A DNA stretch of 64,000 bases, taken from positions 19,557 through 83,556 of the forward strand of contig JBNJHA010000003.1 in the NCBI GenBank assembly GCA_051748085.1, read 5' to 3'. Each line of letters starts with the position of its first letter. The stretch's first letter is position 1. The notes under the pieces were generated by a model that worked only from the letters and a program-made list of their open reading frames with translations, did no database searches and was not told the origin of the DNA. The translations under genes were made by a program, and so were the position numbers. This DNA is from CAYNNQ01 sp051748085 (lineage in GTDB: Bacteria > Desulfobacterota > Desulfovibrionia > Desulfovibrionales > Desulfonatronovibrionaceae). Below, piece by piece: positions 46,199 to 55,389 of this stretch.

Positions 46199-46888
46199 TT
46201 ATTTTATGATATATTCCTCGATAAGCAACTTGGTTATGCGCCCATTGCTCAAATATTGGTTGATCACGCTTAAAATGTCTTCTTTGATTTTGTCCGCGTT
46301 TTTTTGATCACGCAAAAACAGGAGTTCCTTGTTTTTAAGGTAGTAAAATATAGCATCACGAATGGTTGTTTTTTTTCGTTTTACCTCCCATACAAGACGT
46401 TCGTTACGGGTAGACATGGAAAATTTGCAGGTCAGAAAAATTGTTTTGCCATCCACGTCATGCGGCACCCAGAATTCATCGAGTGCTATTTTTTGTAATG
46501 GTTTTTTTTCCGCTTTTTCTAACTCTGCTTCTTCCGCGGGAGGGGGTTTGGGAGCCGGCTCTCTGAGTATAAAATAAGTAAGTATTCCTCCTAGTAAAAG
46601 GATTAAAAGAGCGATTCCGGCCAGGAACCATTTTTTTTTCCATAGAGGAGGTTCAGATTCTTCTTTGTCGGATTTCTTTTCTTTTTCTTTTTTTTGCTCT
46701 ACTTCTTTTTCCGGTTTTTCCTCTTCAAAATCTTCGTCCAGGAAAGGGGCATCATCCAGGTCAAGCTCAACTTTCTCCGAACTGCTGTCAAATTTCTGCC
46801 CACTGACGTCCAGTTGGACCGAATCCTGCTCCTGGTTTTGTTCGGAATTATTCTCTTCGGCTTCTTCCGTGGCCTGTTTTTCGTCCAT
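46199..46888 (-). CDS. fliL: FliL-like flagellar basal-body protein
   Basis: The 229-residue protein has a long acidic cytoplasmic N-terminus (about 1-85), one membrane helix (KKWFLAGIALLILLLGGILTYFIL), a short linker, and a C-terminal periplasmic domain ending in the strand ITKLLIEEYII. This matches FliL, which supports stator function around the motor. The acidic N-terminal half is longer than usual. GGGGAGA precedes the ATG. It follows cheY. Confidence 0.8.
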   Translation of the reverse strand: MDEKQATEEAEENNSEQNQEQDSVQLDVSGQKFDSSSEKVELDLDDAPFLDEDFEEEKPEKEVEQKKEKEKKSDKEESEPPLWKKKWFLAGIALLILLLGGILTYFILREPAPKPPPAEEAELEKAEKKPLQKIALDEFWVPHDVDGKTIFLTCKFSMSTRNERLVWEVKRKKTTIRDAIFYYLKNKELLFLRDQKNADKIKEDILSVINQYLSNGRITKLLIEEYIIK

Positions 46889-46946
46889 GCTTTCGGATCT
46901 CCCCGGAAGATTTATCCGGAACTGAAAAGGGTATTTTTACGTTTCG

Positions 46947-47330
46947 CTATTCAAATATTTTATCTATCTTCTGGCCAAGGGTTTCCGCGGTAAAGGGCTT
47001 GACAATATAGTTGGAAACCTTGGCCTGTACGGCTTCAATTATATTTTCCTGTTGGGCTTCAGCCGTAACCATGAGAAAGGGCATGTCAGCAAATTCCTCG
47101 CTGGCCCTTACTTTGCGCAAAAGTTCAATGCCGGTCATCTTGGGCATGTTCCAATCGCTGACTATAAAATCTATTTTGTCTTTATTCAGAGTGTCCCAGG
47201 CTGTTGTGCCGTCATCGGCCTCGACGATATTATTGTAGCCCAACTGGCGCATGATGTTTTTGATAATCCTGCGCATGGTTGAGAAGTCATCCACAATTAA
47301 TACCCGCATATTTTTGTCTATTTCAGCCAT
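46947..47330 (-). CDS. cheY: chemotaxis response regulator CheY
   Basis: The 127-residue single receiver domain has the acidic pair D14-D15, the phospho-acceptor D59 (FIVSDWNMPKMTG), and the conserved MVTAEAQ and KPFTAETLGQKI segments with the switch lysine. It binds the flagellar motor switch when phosphorylated. GGGGGAAAG precedes the ATG, and it lies 12 nt after fliA. Confidence 0.95.
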   Translation of the reverse strand: MAEIDKNMRVLIVDDFSTMRRIIKNIMRQLGYNNIVEADDGTTAWDTLNKDKIDFIVSDWNMPKMTGIELLRKVRASEEFADMPFLMVTAEAQQENIIEAVQAKVSNYIVKPFTAETLGQKIDKIFE

Positions 47331-47342
47331 GAATCTTTCCCC

Positions 47343-48131
47343 CTAATAGTTCCCGAATTTCATTGCAAATTTTTTTCTAAGTTTCGCCAAGCACTGCGAA
47401 TGGAGCTGGGAGATGCGTCCCTCAGTAATATTAATGACCTGGGCTACTTCCTTCATGGTCAGTTCCTCTACATAATACAGGGACAGAACCAACCGCTCCC
47501 GTTCAGTCAATTCATCAATAAGTTTGCTTAATTTGTCAACAATATCATGAAAAACAGTAGATGGGAGGGGATTGTTTTCCCAGTTTTCTTCATGAATTGT
47601 GGAGTAATTATGCTGAACCGCGTCAAAGCTCAGACAAAGCTGATTTTGCAGGGCGTTTAATCCTTCGTCAATCTCTGCCGGGCTCATCCCTGTTTTGTCT
47701 TGTAGTTCGTCTAAGGTGGGGGATTTGCCGTGCTGTTGTTCAAAATGATGCATGACTTCCTCGATTTTTTTTATGCGCTTTCTAAGACCGCGGGAGAGCC
47801 AGTCCATTTTGCGTAATTCATCAAGCATGGCCCCCCGGATTCGGTTGTCGGCAAATGTCTCGAATTTTATGTTCTGTTGGGCATCAAAATTCATCAAGGC
47901 TTCCATGAGTCCCATGGTTCCGGCGCTGATAAGTTCTTCCAATTCCACGTGTTTGGGCAGCTTGTTTTTCAGGCGCAAAGCTGTAATTTTCACTTTTGGA
48001 GAATAATCACGAACTATCCTTTCCTGGGTAGCTGGGTCCAAATCATGGAAACCCGTGTCCGATTGCTCCAGGATAGTCCAGGAATTATTCTTGAAAGAGG
48101 AATTTTTTCCAGAAAAATTTGATGTTTCCAT
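47343..48131 (-). CDS. fliA: flagellar sigma factor sigma28
   Basis: The 262-residue sigma factor has regions 2 (ISAGTMGLMEALMNFDAQQ, FETFADNRIRGAMLDELR), 3 (RIKKIEEVMHHFEQQHGKSPTLDE) and 4 (ERLVLSLYYVEELTMKEVAQ, then INITEGRISQLHSQCLAKLR). It directs late flagellar and chemotaxis gene transcription. The chosen ATG overlaps the end of flhG by 47 nt. A shorter start inside is possible but would trim the N-terminus before the conserved PATQERIVRDY region. Confidence 0.94.
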   Translation of the reverse strand: METSNFSGKNSSFKNNSWTILEQSDTGFHDLDPATQERIVRDYSPKVKITALRLKNKLPKHVELEELISAGTMGLMEALMNFDAQQNIKFETFADNRIRGAMLDELRKMDWLSRGLRKRIKKIEEVMHHFEQQHGKSPTLDELQDKTGMSPAEIDEGLNALQNQLCLSFDAVQHNYSTIHEENWENNPLPSTVFHDIVDKLSKLIDELTERERLVLSLYYVEELTMKEVAQVINITEGRISQLHSQCLAKLRKKFAMKFGNY

Positions 48132-48897
48132 CCAGTTTCTCAGCCGGTTTCCAGTTGGTTATTTTTTGAGCGCATTCTTTTACCGCAATTGTCGCTCTTC
48201 CCGCATTGGCGGAAGAGAACGGAACCTGGCTTTGGACCGCCTTTTTGATGTCAGCATCCAAGGGCACAATACCGGTAAGGTCCAGGGAGATGCCTTCCAG
48301 AAAATGGTCGCAGGCAGCATAAAGCTTTTTAAAGACTTCCCGTCCCTCCTCAGGTTTGCGGCACATATTAACCACAATTTTGAATCTGTTTATGCCATGA
48401 TTGTTATTGAGCACTTTTATCAGGGCATAAGCGTCAGTCAGTGAGGTCGGTTCCGGAGTGAGGACGACTAATCTTTCCTGAGCGGCGAGATTGAAGTAGA
48501 GAACATTGTCGTTTATGCCTGCCCCGGTATCAACAATCAGAAAATCGAGAGATTCGTCCAGATGATCCATGGCCTCGAGCAATTCAAGTTTCTGGCCCGT
48601 GCTCAGAGATAGCATTTCGGTAATTCCGGAAGAGGCCGGAAGTATTTTGAAGCCGTAACCGCTTTCCACCAGGATTTCATCCAGTCCCAATCCGGATTTG
48701 AACAGATGAAATATGTTGTATTCCGGAGTAAGCCCCAACAAAACATCAACATTGGCCAGGCCCAGATCGGCGTCCAGCAAGAGCACTTTTTTGTTCATGC
48801 GCGCCAGGCAATAGGCCATATTAACCGCTAGATTGGTTTTGCCCACTCCGCCTTTGCCGGAAGTTACAGAGAATACAACAGGAAGCTTTTTATTCAT
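48085..48897 (-). CDS. flhG: FlhG/FleN MinD-like ATPase controlling flagellar number
   Basis: The 270-residue MinD/ParA-type ATPase has the deviant Walker A SGKGGVGKTNLAVN, the LLLDADLGLANVDVLLGL region and FLIVDTGAGI. A C-terminal segment after about 250 is common in FlhG. With FlhF it sets flagellar number and placement, and in polar flagellates it restrains FlhF. It overlaps flhF by 8 nt and fliA by 47 nt, so translation is coupled. Confidence 0.94.
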   Translation of the reverse strand: MNKKLPVVFSVTSGKGGVGKTNLAVNMAYCLARMNKKVLLLDADLGLANVDVLLGLTPEYNIFHLFKSGLGLDEILVESGYGFKILPASSGITEMLSLSTGQKLELLEAMDHLDESLDFLIVDTGAGINDNVLYFNLAAQERLVVLTPEPTSLTDAYALIKVLNNNHGINRFKIVVNMCRKPEEGREVFKKLYAACDHFLEGISLDLTGIVPLDADIKKAVQSQVPFSSANAGRATIAVKECAQKITNWKPAEKLDGNIKFFWKKFLFQE

Positions 48898-49984
48898 TTG
48901 GATTTCCTGTAATTTTGCCCGAAGGCATTTTATGTTTGAATAATAATTGCCAGATATCGTTTTTTGCTACTTTTAATGTGGAATCCTTTATTCCGGTGCC
49001 GAATCCTAGACCAGAAAGGGGGAGGCCAGTTTTCCAGACAGTATTCAGTATGGTCCCATAAACACAAGCCTCATCCAATTTGGTCCAGATCATGCTTTTT
49101 ACGCACGGGTGCGCGTATTTTTGAATGTAATTGCGCATATGAACATCTGCGTATACCGGGCTCATGACCATATGCAGATCCATGTTCCGGGGTGCGCCCC
49201 CGCGCTGCTCCAGCCATTTTTTCAGGTCGATTCCGGGAGTCATGCCCGGCAGATCGACCAGGACCATGTCGAATTTTTTGCGGAGCCGGGGCAGGTTTGC
49301 CCATTGTGCGGGAGAGGAAACCTCCTGATAGGCGAATCCGGAAAGGTCGCAGTAATGTTTCAAAAACAGCCGTCCCGCGGCATGCATCCCGTCGGCATTA
49401 GCCAGACACAGTGAAATGTTCTTGTGTTTTCTTTTACACTCCAAAGCATATCTGACAAGCGAAGTTGTCTTGCCGACCCCGTTCGGGCCGCAAAAGGCCA
49501 TGAGTTTCTGCTTGGGGAAATGATTTGGGCGCAGGTCGCAGATGGAAATAAATTCTCCCAGAATGGCCAGCGTGGGTTTTGAATTCTGTCTGAGTCTCTG
49601 CCAGATACACATAAGCAGTTCCGGTGCCAGTCCTTCTTTTTCCAGATGTTCCAGACCCAGGGCCTGCTTCGCACTCAGACCGGATTTGTCCAGGCCGGGA
49701 CGGACAAGATCGAAAACCGTTTTTTTGAATATTTCCCATTCCTGTCTCCAGTCAGCGTTTAAACCCATCTCAGTATTTTCTTGACCGGAAAGGGTGTTCT
49801 CCAATTTTTTGGTTGGACTATCACTCCCGGATTCATTCTCCACGCCGGCGACAACATCGCAAATCGATTTTCCGTTTTCCTTGCGGTGATCCGTGCTCAG
49901 GATGGCAGCCTGAGGTCCCAATTCAGCCTTTATCCGGGGCATGATTTCAGAAAGCGTGCGTCCTGAGTAGGTCTTAACCTGCAT
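48890..49984 (-). CDS. flhF: flagellar placement GTPase FlhF
   Basis: The 364-residue SRP-type GTPase has a variable basic N-terminal region (VKTYSGRTLSEIMPRIKAE) and an NG domain with the P-loop FCGPNGVGKTTSLVRYAL, VLVDLPGMTPG and WTKLDEACVYG. It recruits early flagellar components to the cell pole. The N-terminal region (about 1-105) looks low-complexity and variable, as is typical. It overlaps flhA by 11 nt and flhG by 8 nt. Confidence 0.94.
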   Translation of the reverse strand: MQVKTYSGRTLSEIMPRIKAELGPQAAILSTDHRKENGKSICDVVAGVENESGSDSPTKKLENTLSGQENTEMGLNADWRQEWEIFKKTVFDLVRPGLDKSGLSAKQALGLEHLEKEGLAPELLMCIWQRLRQNSKPTLAILGEFISICDLRPNHFPKQKLMAFCGPNGVGKTTSLVRYALECKRKHKNISLCLANADGMHAAGRLFLKHYCDLSGFAYQEVSSPAQWANLPRLRKKFDMVLVDLPGMTPGIDLKKWLEQRGGAPRNMDLHMVMSPVYADVHMRNYIQKYAHPCVKSMIWTKLDEACVYGTILNTVWKTGLPLSGLGFGTGIKDSTLKVAKNDIWQLLFKHKMPSGKITGNPNE

Positions 49985-52082
49985 CGTCCATCCTCAGTAT
50001 TTTAACGGATTCAAGCTTGATGTCCGGAGGAATTTCCGCCTGGGAAATAACCGGAAGGTTTGGGATAAATCTTTGTATAAGCTGTGCCAGATGCTGCCGG
50101 GCTATTGGAGAAGCCAACAGAACCGGCTGGCCGTCGGTAACGGTATTTTTTTCCATAAATTTGTTCAGGGCCTGGATTATTTTTTGTGCCCTGGAGGGTT
50201 CAAGAGCCAGAAAACTTCCCTGATCAGTTTTACGTACACTGTCCTGAATGGTTTTTTCCAGTTTTTCATCAAAGGTTATGATCGGCAGAACATTTTGGGA
50301 GGACAGATAAGGCCGGGTCACCGCCCGGTTCATTTTCTGACGTATCAGTTCAGTGAGCTGATCGGAATCCTTGGTATGGGTTCCGAAATCAGCCAGATTT
50401 TCCACGATTGTCAAGAGATCGCGTATGGAGACCGATTCCCGGACAAGGTTCTGCAATACCTTTTGCACCGTTCCCAGATTGAGAATGCTGGGTACCAGAT
50501 CTTCCACCGCCTTGGGCGCACGCTGCGCCAGGTTGTCCAAAAGACTTTGCACTTCCTGTCTTCCCAGGAATTCATGCAGATTATGCTTGAATACTTCAGT
50601 CAGATGCGTGGCAATGACCGTCGACGGATCGACCACGGTGTAGCCGGCCATGGATGCTTCTTCCTTGCGTTCCTTGGGAATCCACAAAGCGGGCAGGTTG
50701 AACGCGGGTTCAAGCGTTTCCACTCCCTTGATCCGGTGCTTAACATTACCGGGATCCATTGCCAGATAGTGATCGATCATGATTTCCGCTCGCGCCACCT
50801 CGTTGCCTTTGATGACTACCGCGTATTCGCCGGGTTTCAGCTGCAGATTGTCCCTTAGATGCAGGGAGGGAATTATGACTCCCATATCCAATGCAAACTG
50901 CCTCCGGATTGATTTAATGCGCGAAAGAAGATTTCCGTTTTGCTCCTCATCAACCAGGGGGATAAGGCCATACCCGACCTCAAGTTCGAGCATATCCAGA
51001 GGCAGAAGGGTTTGGACTTCTTCCGGAGTATCCGCGGTCTTTTCTTCGGTTTTCTGATTCTTGTCCGCTTCCTTCTTTTCCAGCATGGCCCTGTTTCTGG
51101 CCGACATAATGGAGATAATGAAGATTATCGCGGAAAGGAGTCCGAATGCCAGGGTCGGCATGCCTGGAACAAGGGCGAACATAAGCAAAACGCCGGATAC
51201 AAGACGCAAGGCACGGGGATGGTAGGTCAATTGACCGATCAATTCCTCGCCCATCTGCGCTTCGGCAGCCGCGCGGCTGACTATCATACCGGCCGATGTG
51301 GAGACTATAAGCGAAGGTATGGTGGAAACCAGTCCATCGCCGATTGTCAGCAGGGTATATGTCTGGGCGGCTTCCATCCAGCCCATGCCCTTTTGCATGA
51401 TGCCGATAAAAAGACCGCCGACGATATTGATTACCGTAATAAGTATCCCGGCGTTTACATCCCCTTCAACGAATTTTCCTGCACCGTCCATGGCACCGTA
51501 AAAGTCGGATTCCTTGCGGATTGCTTCGCGTTGCCTTTTGGCTTCCTGTTCATCGATCATGCCCGCGTTTAGGTCGGCTTCGATAGACATCTGTTTTCCA
51601 GGCATGGAGTCCAGGGTGAATCTGGCAGCAACTTCGGCGATACGCGTGGTTCCTTTGGTGATGACCATTTTGTTCAGGGCGAAGAGAATCAGAAAGATAA
51701 TGACGCCGATGACGAAATTGCCTCCGACAACGAATTGCCCAAAGGCCTCGATGACGTTTCCGGCCGCGCTCGGCCCCCTGTCGCCATGCAGGAGAATGAG
51801 CCGGGTGGAAGCGACATTAAGGGCCAGACGATTGAGCGTTGTGATCAGTAAAATAGAGGGAAAGATTGAAAATTCCAGGGGGGAACCCATGAACATGGTT
51901 GTCAGCAAAATGACCAGGGAGAAGGAAATGCTGAACGAGAGCATGAGATCCAGAATTATGGTCGGCAACGGGATCAGCATCACAAAAAGGATGATGACTA
52001 CTCCTCCGGCAAGGAGCAAGTCTCCCTGTTTGGAGAAGCGCGAGTAATCCAGGTTTAAGACTGCCGACTGTTTTGCTGCCAT
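49974..52082 (-). CDS. flhA: flagellar export gate protein FlhA
   Basis: The 702-residue protein has eight N-terminal membrane helices. The cytoplasmic loop after the fourth helix carries the FHIPEP-type stretch RFTLDSMPGKQMSIEADLNAG, and the ISFSLVILLTTM region precedes it. A large cytosolic domain (about 355-702) follows, with VLVREsvSIRDLLTI-type features. It is the nonameric ring of the flagellar type III secretion gate. It lies 18 nt after flhB. Confidence 0.96.
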   Translation of the reverse strand: MAAKQSAVLNLDYSRFSKQGDLLLAGGVVIILFVMLIPLPTIILDLMLSFSISFSLVILLTTMFMGSPLEFSIFPSILLITTLNRLALNVASTRLILLHGDRGPSAAGNVIEAFGQFVVGGNFVIGVIIFLILFALNKMVITKGTTRIAEVAARFTLDSMPGKQMSIEADLNAGMIDEQEAKRQREAIRKESDFYGAMDGAGKFVEGDVNAGILITVINIVGGLFIGIMQKGMGWMEAAQTYTLLTIGDGLVSTIPSLIVSTSAGMIVSRAAAEAQMGEELIGQLTYHPRALRLVSGVLLMFALVPGMPTLAFGLLSAIIFIISIMSARNRAMLEKKEADKNQKTEEKTADTPEEVQTLLPLDMLELEVGYGLIPLVDEEQNGNLLSRIKSIRRQFALDMGVIIPSLHLRDNLQLKPGEYAVVIKGNEVARAEIMIDHYLAMDPGNVKHRIKGVETLEPAFNLPALWIPKERKEEASMAGYTVVDPSTVIATHLTEVFKHNLHEFLGRQEVQSLLDNLAQRAPKAVEDLVPSILNLGTVQKVLQNLVRESVSIRDLLTIVENLADFGTHTKDSDQLTELIRQKMNRAVTRPYLSSQNVLPIITFDEKLEKTIQDSVRKTDQGSFLALEPSRAQKIIQALNKFMEKNTVTDGQPVLLASPIARQHLAQLIQRFIPNLPVISQAEIPPDIKLESVKILRMDDAG

Positions 52083-52100
52083 AAAATTGACATCCGTGTT

Positions 52101-53165
52101 TTATCCGGGTTGTTTCTTGTATTTATAGAGATCGGCCAGGATTGCGGCCACCGCCTTGTACATTTCCTCGGGTATTGATTCTCCTATTTCCACACTCTTA
52201 TACAAAGCCTGTGCCAACGGCTTGTTTTCTTTAATGGGGATATTGTTTTCCTTTGCGATTTCCTTGATTTTTTCCGCAATAATATCCGCACCTTTGGCCA
52301 AAACCAGCGGAGCGGGGGCCCTTGTCGGATCATACTTGATGGCCACCGCGAGGTGAGTAGGGTTGGTAATAACCACGTCGGCCTCCGGAACTTCTTTTAT
52401 CATGCGCTGCTGTATGGACGAGAGCATCTTCTGCCTCTGTTCCTTTTTTATTTCCGGATTTCCTTCGGCCTGTTTACGTTCATCCTTGACTTCATCCTTG
52501 GTCATTTTCAGGTTTTCTTCATAGTCCCAACGCTGGTAAACCAGATCTATTATGGCGATTATGACCATCGGAACCAGGGCGTAGATAAAGGTTTTGTAGC
52601 TTAATTCCAGGATAAAAATAGTTATGCCTTCTACACTCTTATGGAAAAGAGGCAGCAGGTTGTTCATTTCGGTTTTGATTACAATGTATGGAGCAATGGC
52701 GATTACGGCGGCCTGCAGGATGCTGCGCACCAGTTTTATGGCCGAGTTGAGATTGCATATTTTACCCAGCCCCTTGATCAAGTTGAATTGTGATAGTTTC
52801 GGCTTGAAAGGCTTTAATGTCCAAAGGTGTCCGACCTGCAGACGGATGCAGAAAACGCAGGCAAGCAGTATGAAAATCATTATCGGCAGGACAATAAAAG
52901 CCATTTGTTGTACGCTGTAGACAAAAAGCCAGTATGTGCTGGCCGGTGTGATCTCTGTAAGAAGCTGTTTATCCAGAAAAAAATGGCAGGTATCTGTTAT
53001 TTTTTCACTCAGATAAGGAAACAGAAGGCGGATGATGATTACCCCGGCCAGCAACCCAACAGCTTTAGGCACTTCCTCGCTTCGGGGAACATTGCCTTCA
53101 TCTCTGGCCCTGTTTCTTTGTTTAGGCGTTGCTTCTTCTGTTTTACTCGGGTCGCTTTGCGGCAT
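52101..53165 (-). CDS. flhB: flagellar export switch protein FlhB
   Basis: The 354-residue protein has four membrane helices (about 35-210) and a C-terminal cytoplasmic domain with the autocleavage motif NPTH in VVITNPTHLAVAIKYD, followed by the export-switch tail. The N-terminus PSKTEEATPKQRNRARDEGNV is typical. It is the specificity switch of flagellar export. A REP-like repeat copy lies in the 47 nt before its start, between fliR and flhB. Confidence 0.96.
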   Translation of the reverse strand: MPQSDPSKTEEATPKQRNRARDEGNVPRSEEVPKAVGLLAGVIIIRLLFPYLSEKITDTCHFFLDKQLLTEITPASTYWLFVYSVQQMAFIVLPIMIFILLACVFCIRLQVGHLWTLKPFKPKLSQFNLIKGLGKICNLNSAIKLVRSILQAAVIAIAPYIVIKTEMNNLLPLFHKSVEGITIFILELSYKTFIYALVPMVIIAIIDLVYQRWDYEENLKMTKDEVKDERKQAEGNPEIKKEQRQKMLSSIQQRMIKEVPEADVVITNPTHLAVAIKYDPTRAPAPLVLAKGADIIAEKIKEIAKENNIPIKENKPLAQALYKSVEIGESIPEEMYKAVAAILADLYKYKKQPG

Positions 53166-53183
53166 TTCTTAATCCGTGTTTTT

Positions 53184-53222
53184 TAGTTTCCGAATCGGAA
53201 AATCTGATATTTTTAACTTCCG
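53184..53222 (+). repeat. REP-like TTCGGAAAT element between fliR and flhB
   Basis: TAGTTTCCGAATCGGAAAAT followed by TTAACTTCCGG. It belongs to the family also seen at 54.1, 56.6, 61.0 and 63.9 kb. Confidence 0.5.
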
Positions 53223-53992
53223 GCTCTCAGAACCTGCAAAAACATGTCATCCAGATTGATCACAAAGTCGGTTATGTATACTGTCATTAATTTGAATAAC
53301 AAGGCCAGAAAGATAAAACCGACCATAATCCTGATGGGCAATCCGACGAACAAGACATTCATCTGCGGAGCGGCCCGGGCAACCAGAGCCAAAGCGATAT
53401 CAACCAGGATAACGGTGGCCATGACCGGAGCGGCGATTTTCACGGCCAGAATGAAAATCTGGGCTGAAAATTCAAGCACTCTATTTACCAGCATCGGGGT
53501 GATCAAGAGACCGCCCGGCGGGATCAAATCAAAGCTTTGAGCCAATCCAGACAATAAATATAGATGGCCGTTTATGGACAGAAAAATCAGAAGAGAGGTC
53601 ATATACATAAAGTGGGCAGTAATTGCTTCAGTAACTCCGGTTATGGGGTCCATGACATTGATCATGGCGAACCCCATCTGAAAGCCTATAATCTGGCCGC
53701 CAGTTTGGATCGCGGCGAATAGAAAATTTATTACCACGCTTAATACCAGTCCGAGCAACAGTTCTCCGATGATCATAAGCGCGAAGTCGGCCGGATGAGC
53801 CGGAAAATATGAAGCTTCAAACGACAGGCTAGGCCAGAGCCCGAGAGAAAGAACCAGACATAATGAGGCCTTGACCGTAAGCGGGAGGGATTTTCCCCCG
53901 AAAAACGGCAACATAAAGAGGACCAGACTGATCCGAAAAAAAGTCAATAAAAAGCTGAATATGTCCTCGGGATTAATGTTGAATAGATCCAT
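53213..53992 (-). CDS. fliR: flagellar export channel protein FliR
   Basis: The 259-residue protein has about six to seven membrane helices, opening with FSFLLTFFRISLVLFMLPFFG and containing IQTGGQIIGFQMGFAMINVMDP, a family signature. It forms the export channel with FliP and FliQ, whose genes are not in the window, so this is the 5' end of the visible operon. No promoter was identified upstream. Confidence 0.93.
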   Translation of the reverse strand: MDLFNINPEDIFSFLLTFFRISLVLFMLPFFGGKSLPLTVKASLCLVLSLGLWPSLSFEASYFPAHPADFALMIIGELLLGLVLSVVINFLFAAIQTGGQIIGFQMGFAMINVMDPITGVTEAITAHFMYMTSLLIFLSINGHLYLLSGLAQSFDLIPPGGLLITPMLVNRVLEFSAQIFILAVKIAAPVMATVILVDIALALVARAAPQMNVLFVGLPIRIMVGFIFLALLFKLMTVYITDFVINLDDMFLQVLRAGS

Positions 53993-54111
53993 GCCGCATG
54001 CTCAGCAAAATGCGGACCAGCTATAATCGACGGCGCGACTGAGGCAAGGAAAAAAAAGATTAAGGAGGGTCAGGAATGGGGGGGGATGGCTTGCCGGAGC
54101 GTATTTTTTAA

Positions 54112-54435
54112 TCAGGTATTAAGATACGTTTTTTCATAATCAGTTTTCATCCGGAAATAGTCCTTTTCCAGTTTAACTGCGTCAAATTTCTTGTTGGGAT
54201 AATCCAAATTGAAATCGGGATCGCTATCGGGTTCGGGTTCGGGTTCGGGTTCGGGATCGGAAGAGTATGTCATTCGGTGCGCGAGGAATTCACAGCTAAT
54301 GGATTCGATTTCGATCCCGATAGCGATTTCGATCCCGAAGAAAGAAAATCCCAACACAGGAAAAATATCATTTCCGAACTGGGAACCTGATATTTCTAAA
54401 TCCGGTAACTCTTGAATTTCCTGACCAAGAACTAA
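54112..54435. repeat. composite palindromic repeat element
   Basis: About 320 nt built from a REP-like motif (54141-54190), a tandem TTCGGG hexamer array at about 54226-54260, and an arm (54310-54337) complementary to the opposite arm (54214-54232) around an inner unit of ATCGCTATCGGG type. A further segment (54332-54404) recurs perfectly and inverted at 63928-64000. Open frames on both strands through it are low-complexity and not credible genes. Confidence 0.7.
54332..54404 (+). repeat. 73 bp inverted repeat, left copy
   Basis: Exactly complementary, base for base, to 63928-64000. Similarity continues weakly past 54404. Confidence 0.9.
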
Positions 54436-55341
54436 TTAGTTAAGGATGTAGCGCATTGGATTTACGGGCACTCCATTGTTGCGCACTTCGTAATGCAGGT
54501 GGGGTCCGGTACTGCGTCCGGTATTCCCGATGTAGCCGAGGAGCTGTCCCCTTTCTACCTGTTGTCCGGGTTCAACGCTGTAACGGCTTAAATGGCCGTA
54601 TCTGGTTTTGAGGCCATGGCCATGGTCCAGGACTACGCAGATTCCATACCCGCCGTCCTTTCCGCAGAAAACCACTTCAGCGTTGGCCGGTGCGTAAATC
54701 GGGGTTCCAGAAGGACCGCTTATATCCAGTCCCTTATGGAATTCACGCCGTCCGGTGAATGGCGAATCGCGATAGCCGAAATCGGATGATATCCAGCCCT
54801 GTGTTGGCCAGATGGAAGGGGTAGAGGCCAGAACTTGTTTTTTGTTTTTCAGGTGGTCCATTAACTCGCGCTGACGCATTTCTTCCAGTTTTGCATCCGT
54901 ACTGAGTTCGTCCAGGAAGTTATGCATTTTTCGAGCAAGAAGTTCCTGTCGATGAGAGGATAAAAAGGCTTCGGATATGTCTTCTATTTCCGGTCCTCCC
55001 AGAGAGTTGGACAAAAAGGCCTGATTTGATTCCAGGTTGGCCATTACCCGCAGTTTGGAGTCCAGTTTTTTTATTTTGCTTAAATCATCCTCCAGGACGC
55101 CTAATTTTTTGGACAATGATATAAGCTGGACTTTTTGCTTGCGGACTGTTTTTTGTGAATTTTCAAATTGGCTGTACATATTTTGATATTTTTTAAAATA
55201 GGTGCCAAAATAAATACTTGTCCCCAGCAGTCCGGCTATCAGAAGCAAGATCATAACCGGGGTCCATTTCCGGACATGCAGTTTTTGACAATACCCCTGC
55301 TTTTCTTTGAAAATCAGTATTTGATATTTTGGACCAAGCAT
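54436..55341 (-). CDS. M23-family peptidoglycan metallopeptidase
   Basis: The 301-residue protein has an N-terminal membrane helix (WTPVMILLLIAGLLGTSIYF), a coiled-coil linker (about 55-180), and a C-terminal LytM domain (about 190-300) with zinc ligands in FHKGLDIS and TGPHLHYEV (the HxxxD and HxH patterns) and YGHLSRY. All expected ligands are present, so it is probably an active endopeptidase. It may also serve as a scaffold in cell division or envelope remodelling. Confidence 0.9.
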   Translation of the reverse strand: MLGPKYQILIFKEKQGYCQKLHVRKWTPVMILLLIAGLLGTSIYFGTYFKKYQNMYSQFENSQKTVRKQKVQLISLSKKLGVLEDDLSKIKKLDSKLRVMANLESNQAFLSNSLGGPEIEDISEAFLSSHRQELLARKMHNFLDELSTDAKLEEMRQRELMDHLKNKKQVLASTPSIWPTQGWISSDFGYRDSPFTGRREFHKGLDISGPSGTPIYAPANAEVVFCGKDGGYGICVVLDHGHGLKTRYGHLSRYSVEPGQQVERGQLLGYIGNTGRSTGPHLHYEVRNNGVPVNPMRYILN

Positions 55342-55389
55342 TTTTATACCTTTTAGTTCCTGTTGTTTGCTTTAAATTAACTAAACGCT

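Noticed and set aside
54112..54415. Frames of 68-81 residues on both strands in the composite repeat
   Set aside because: Low-complexity PEPEPE and GSGSGS runs arise from the hexamer array; the C-terminal similarity to the frame at 60925-61149 reflects the shared DNA repeat.
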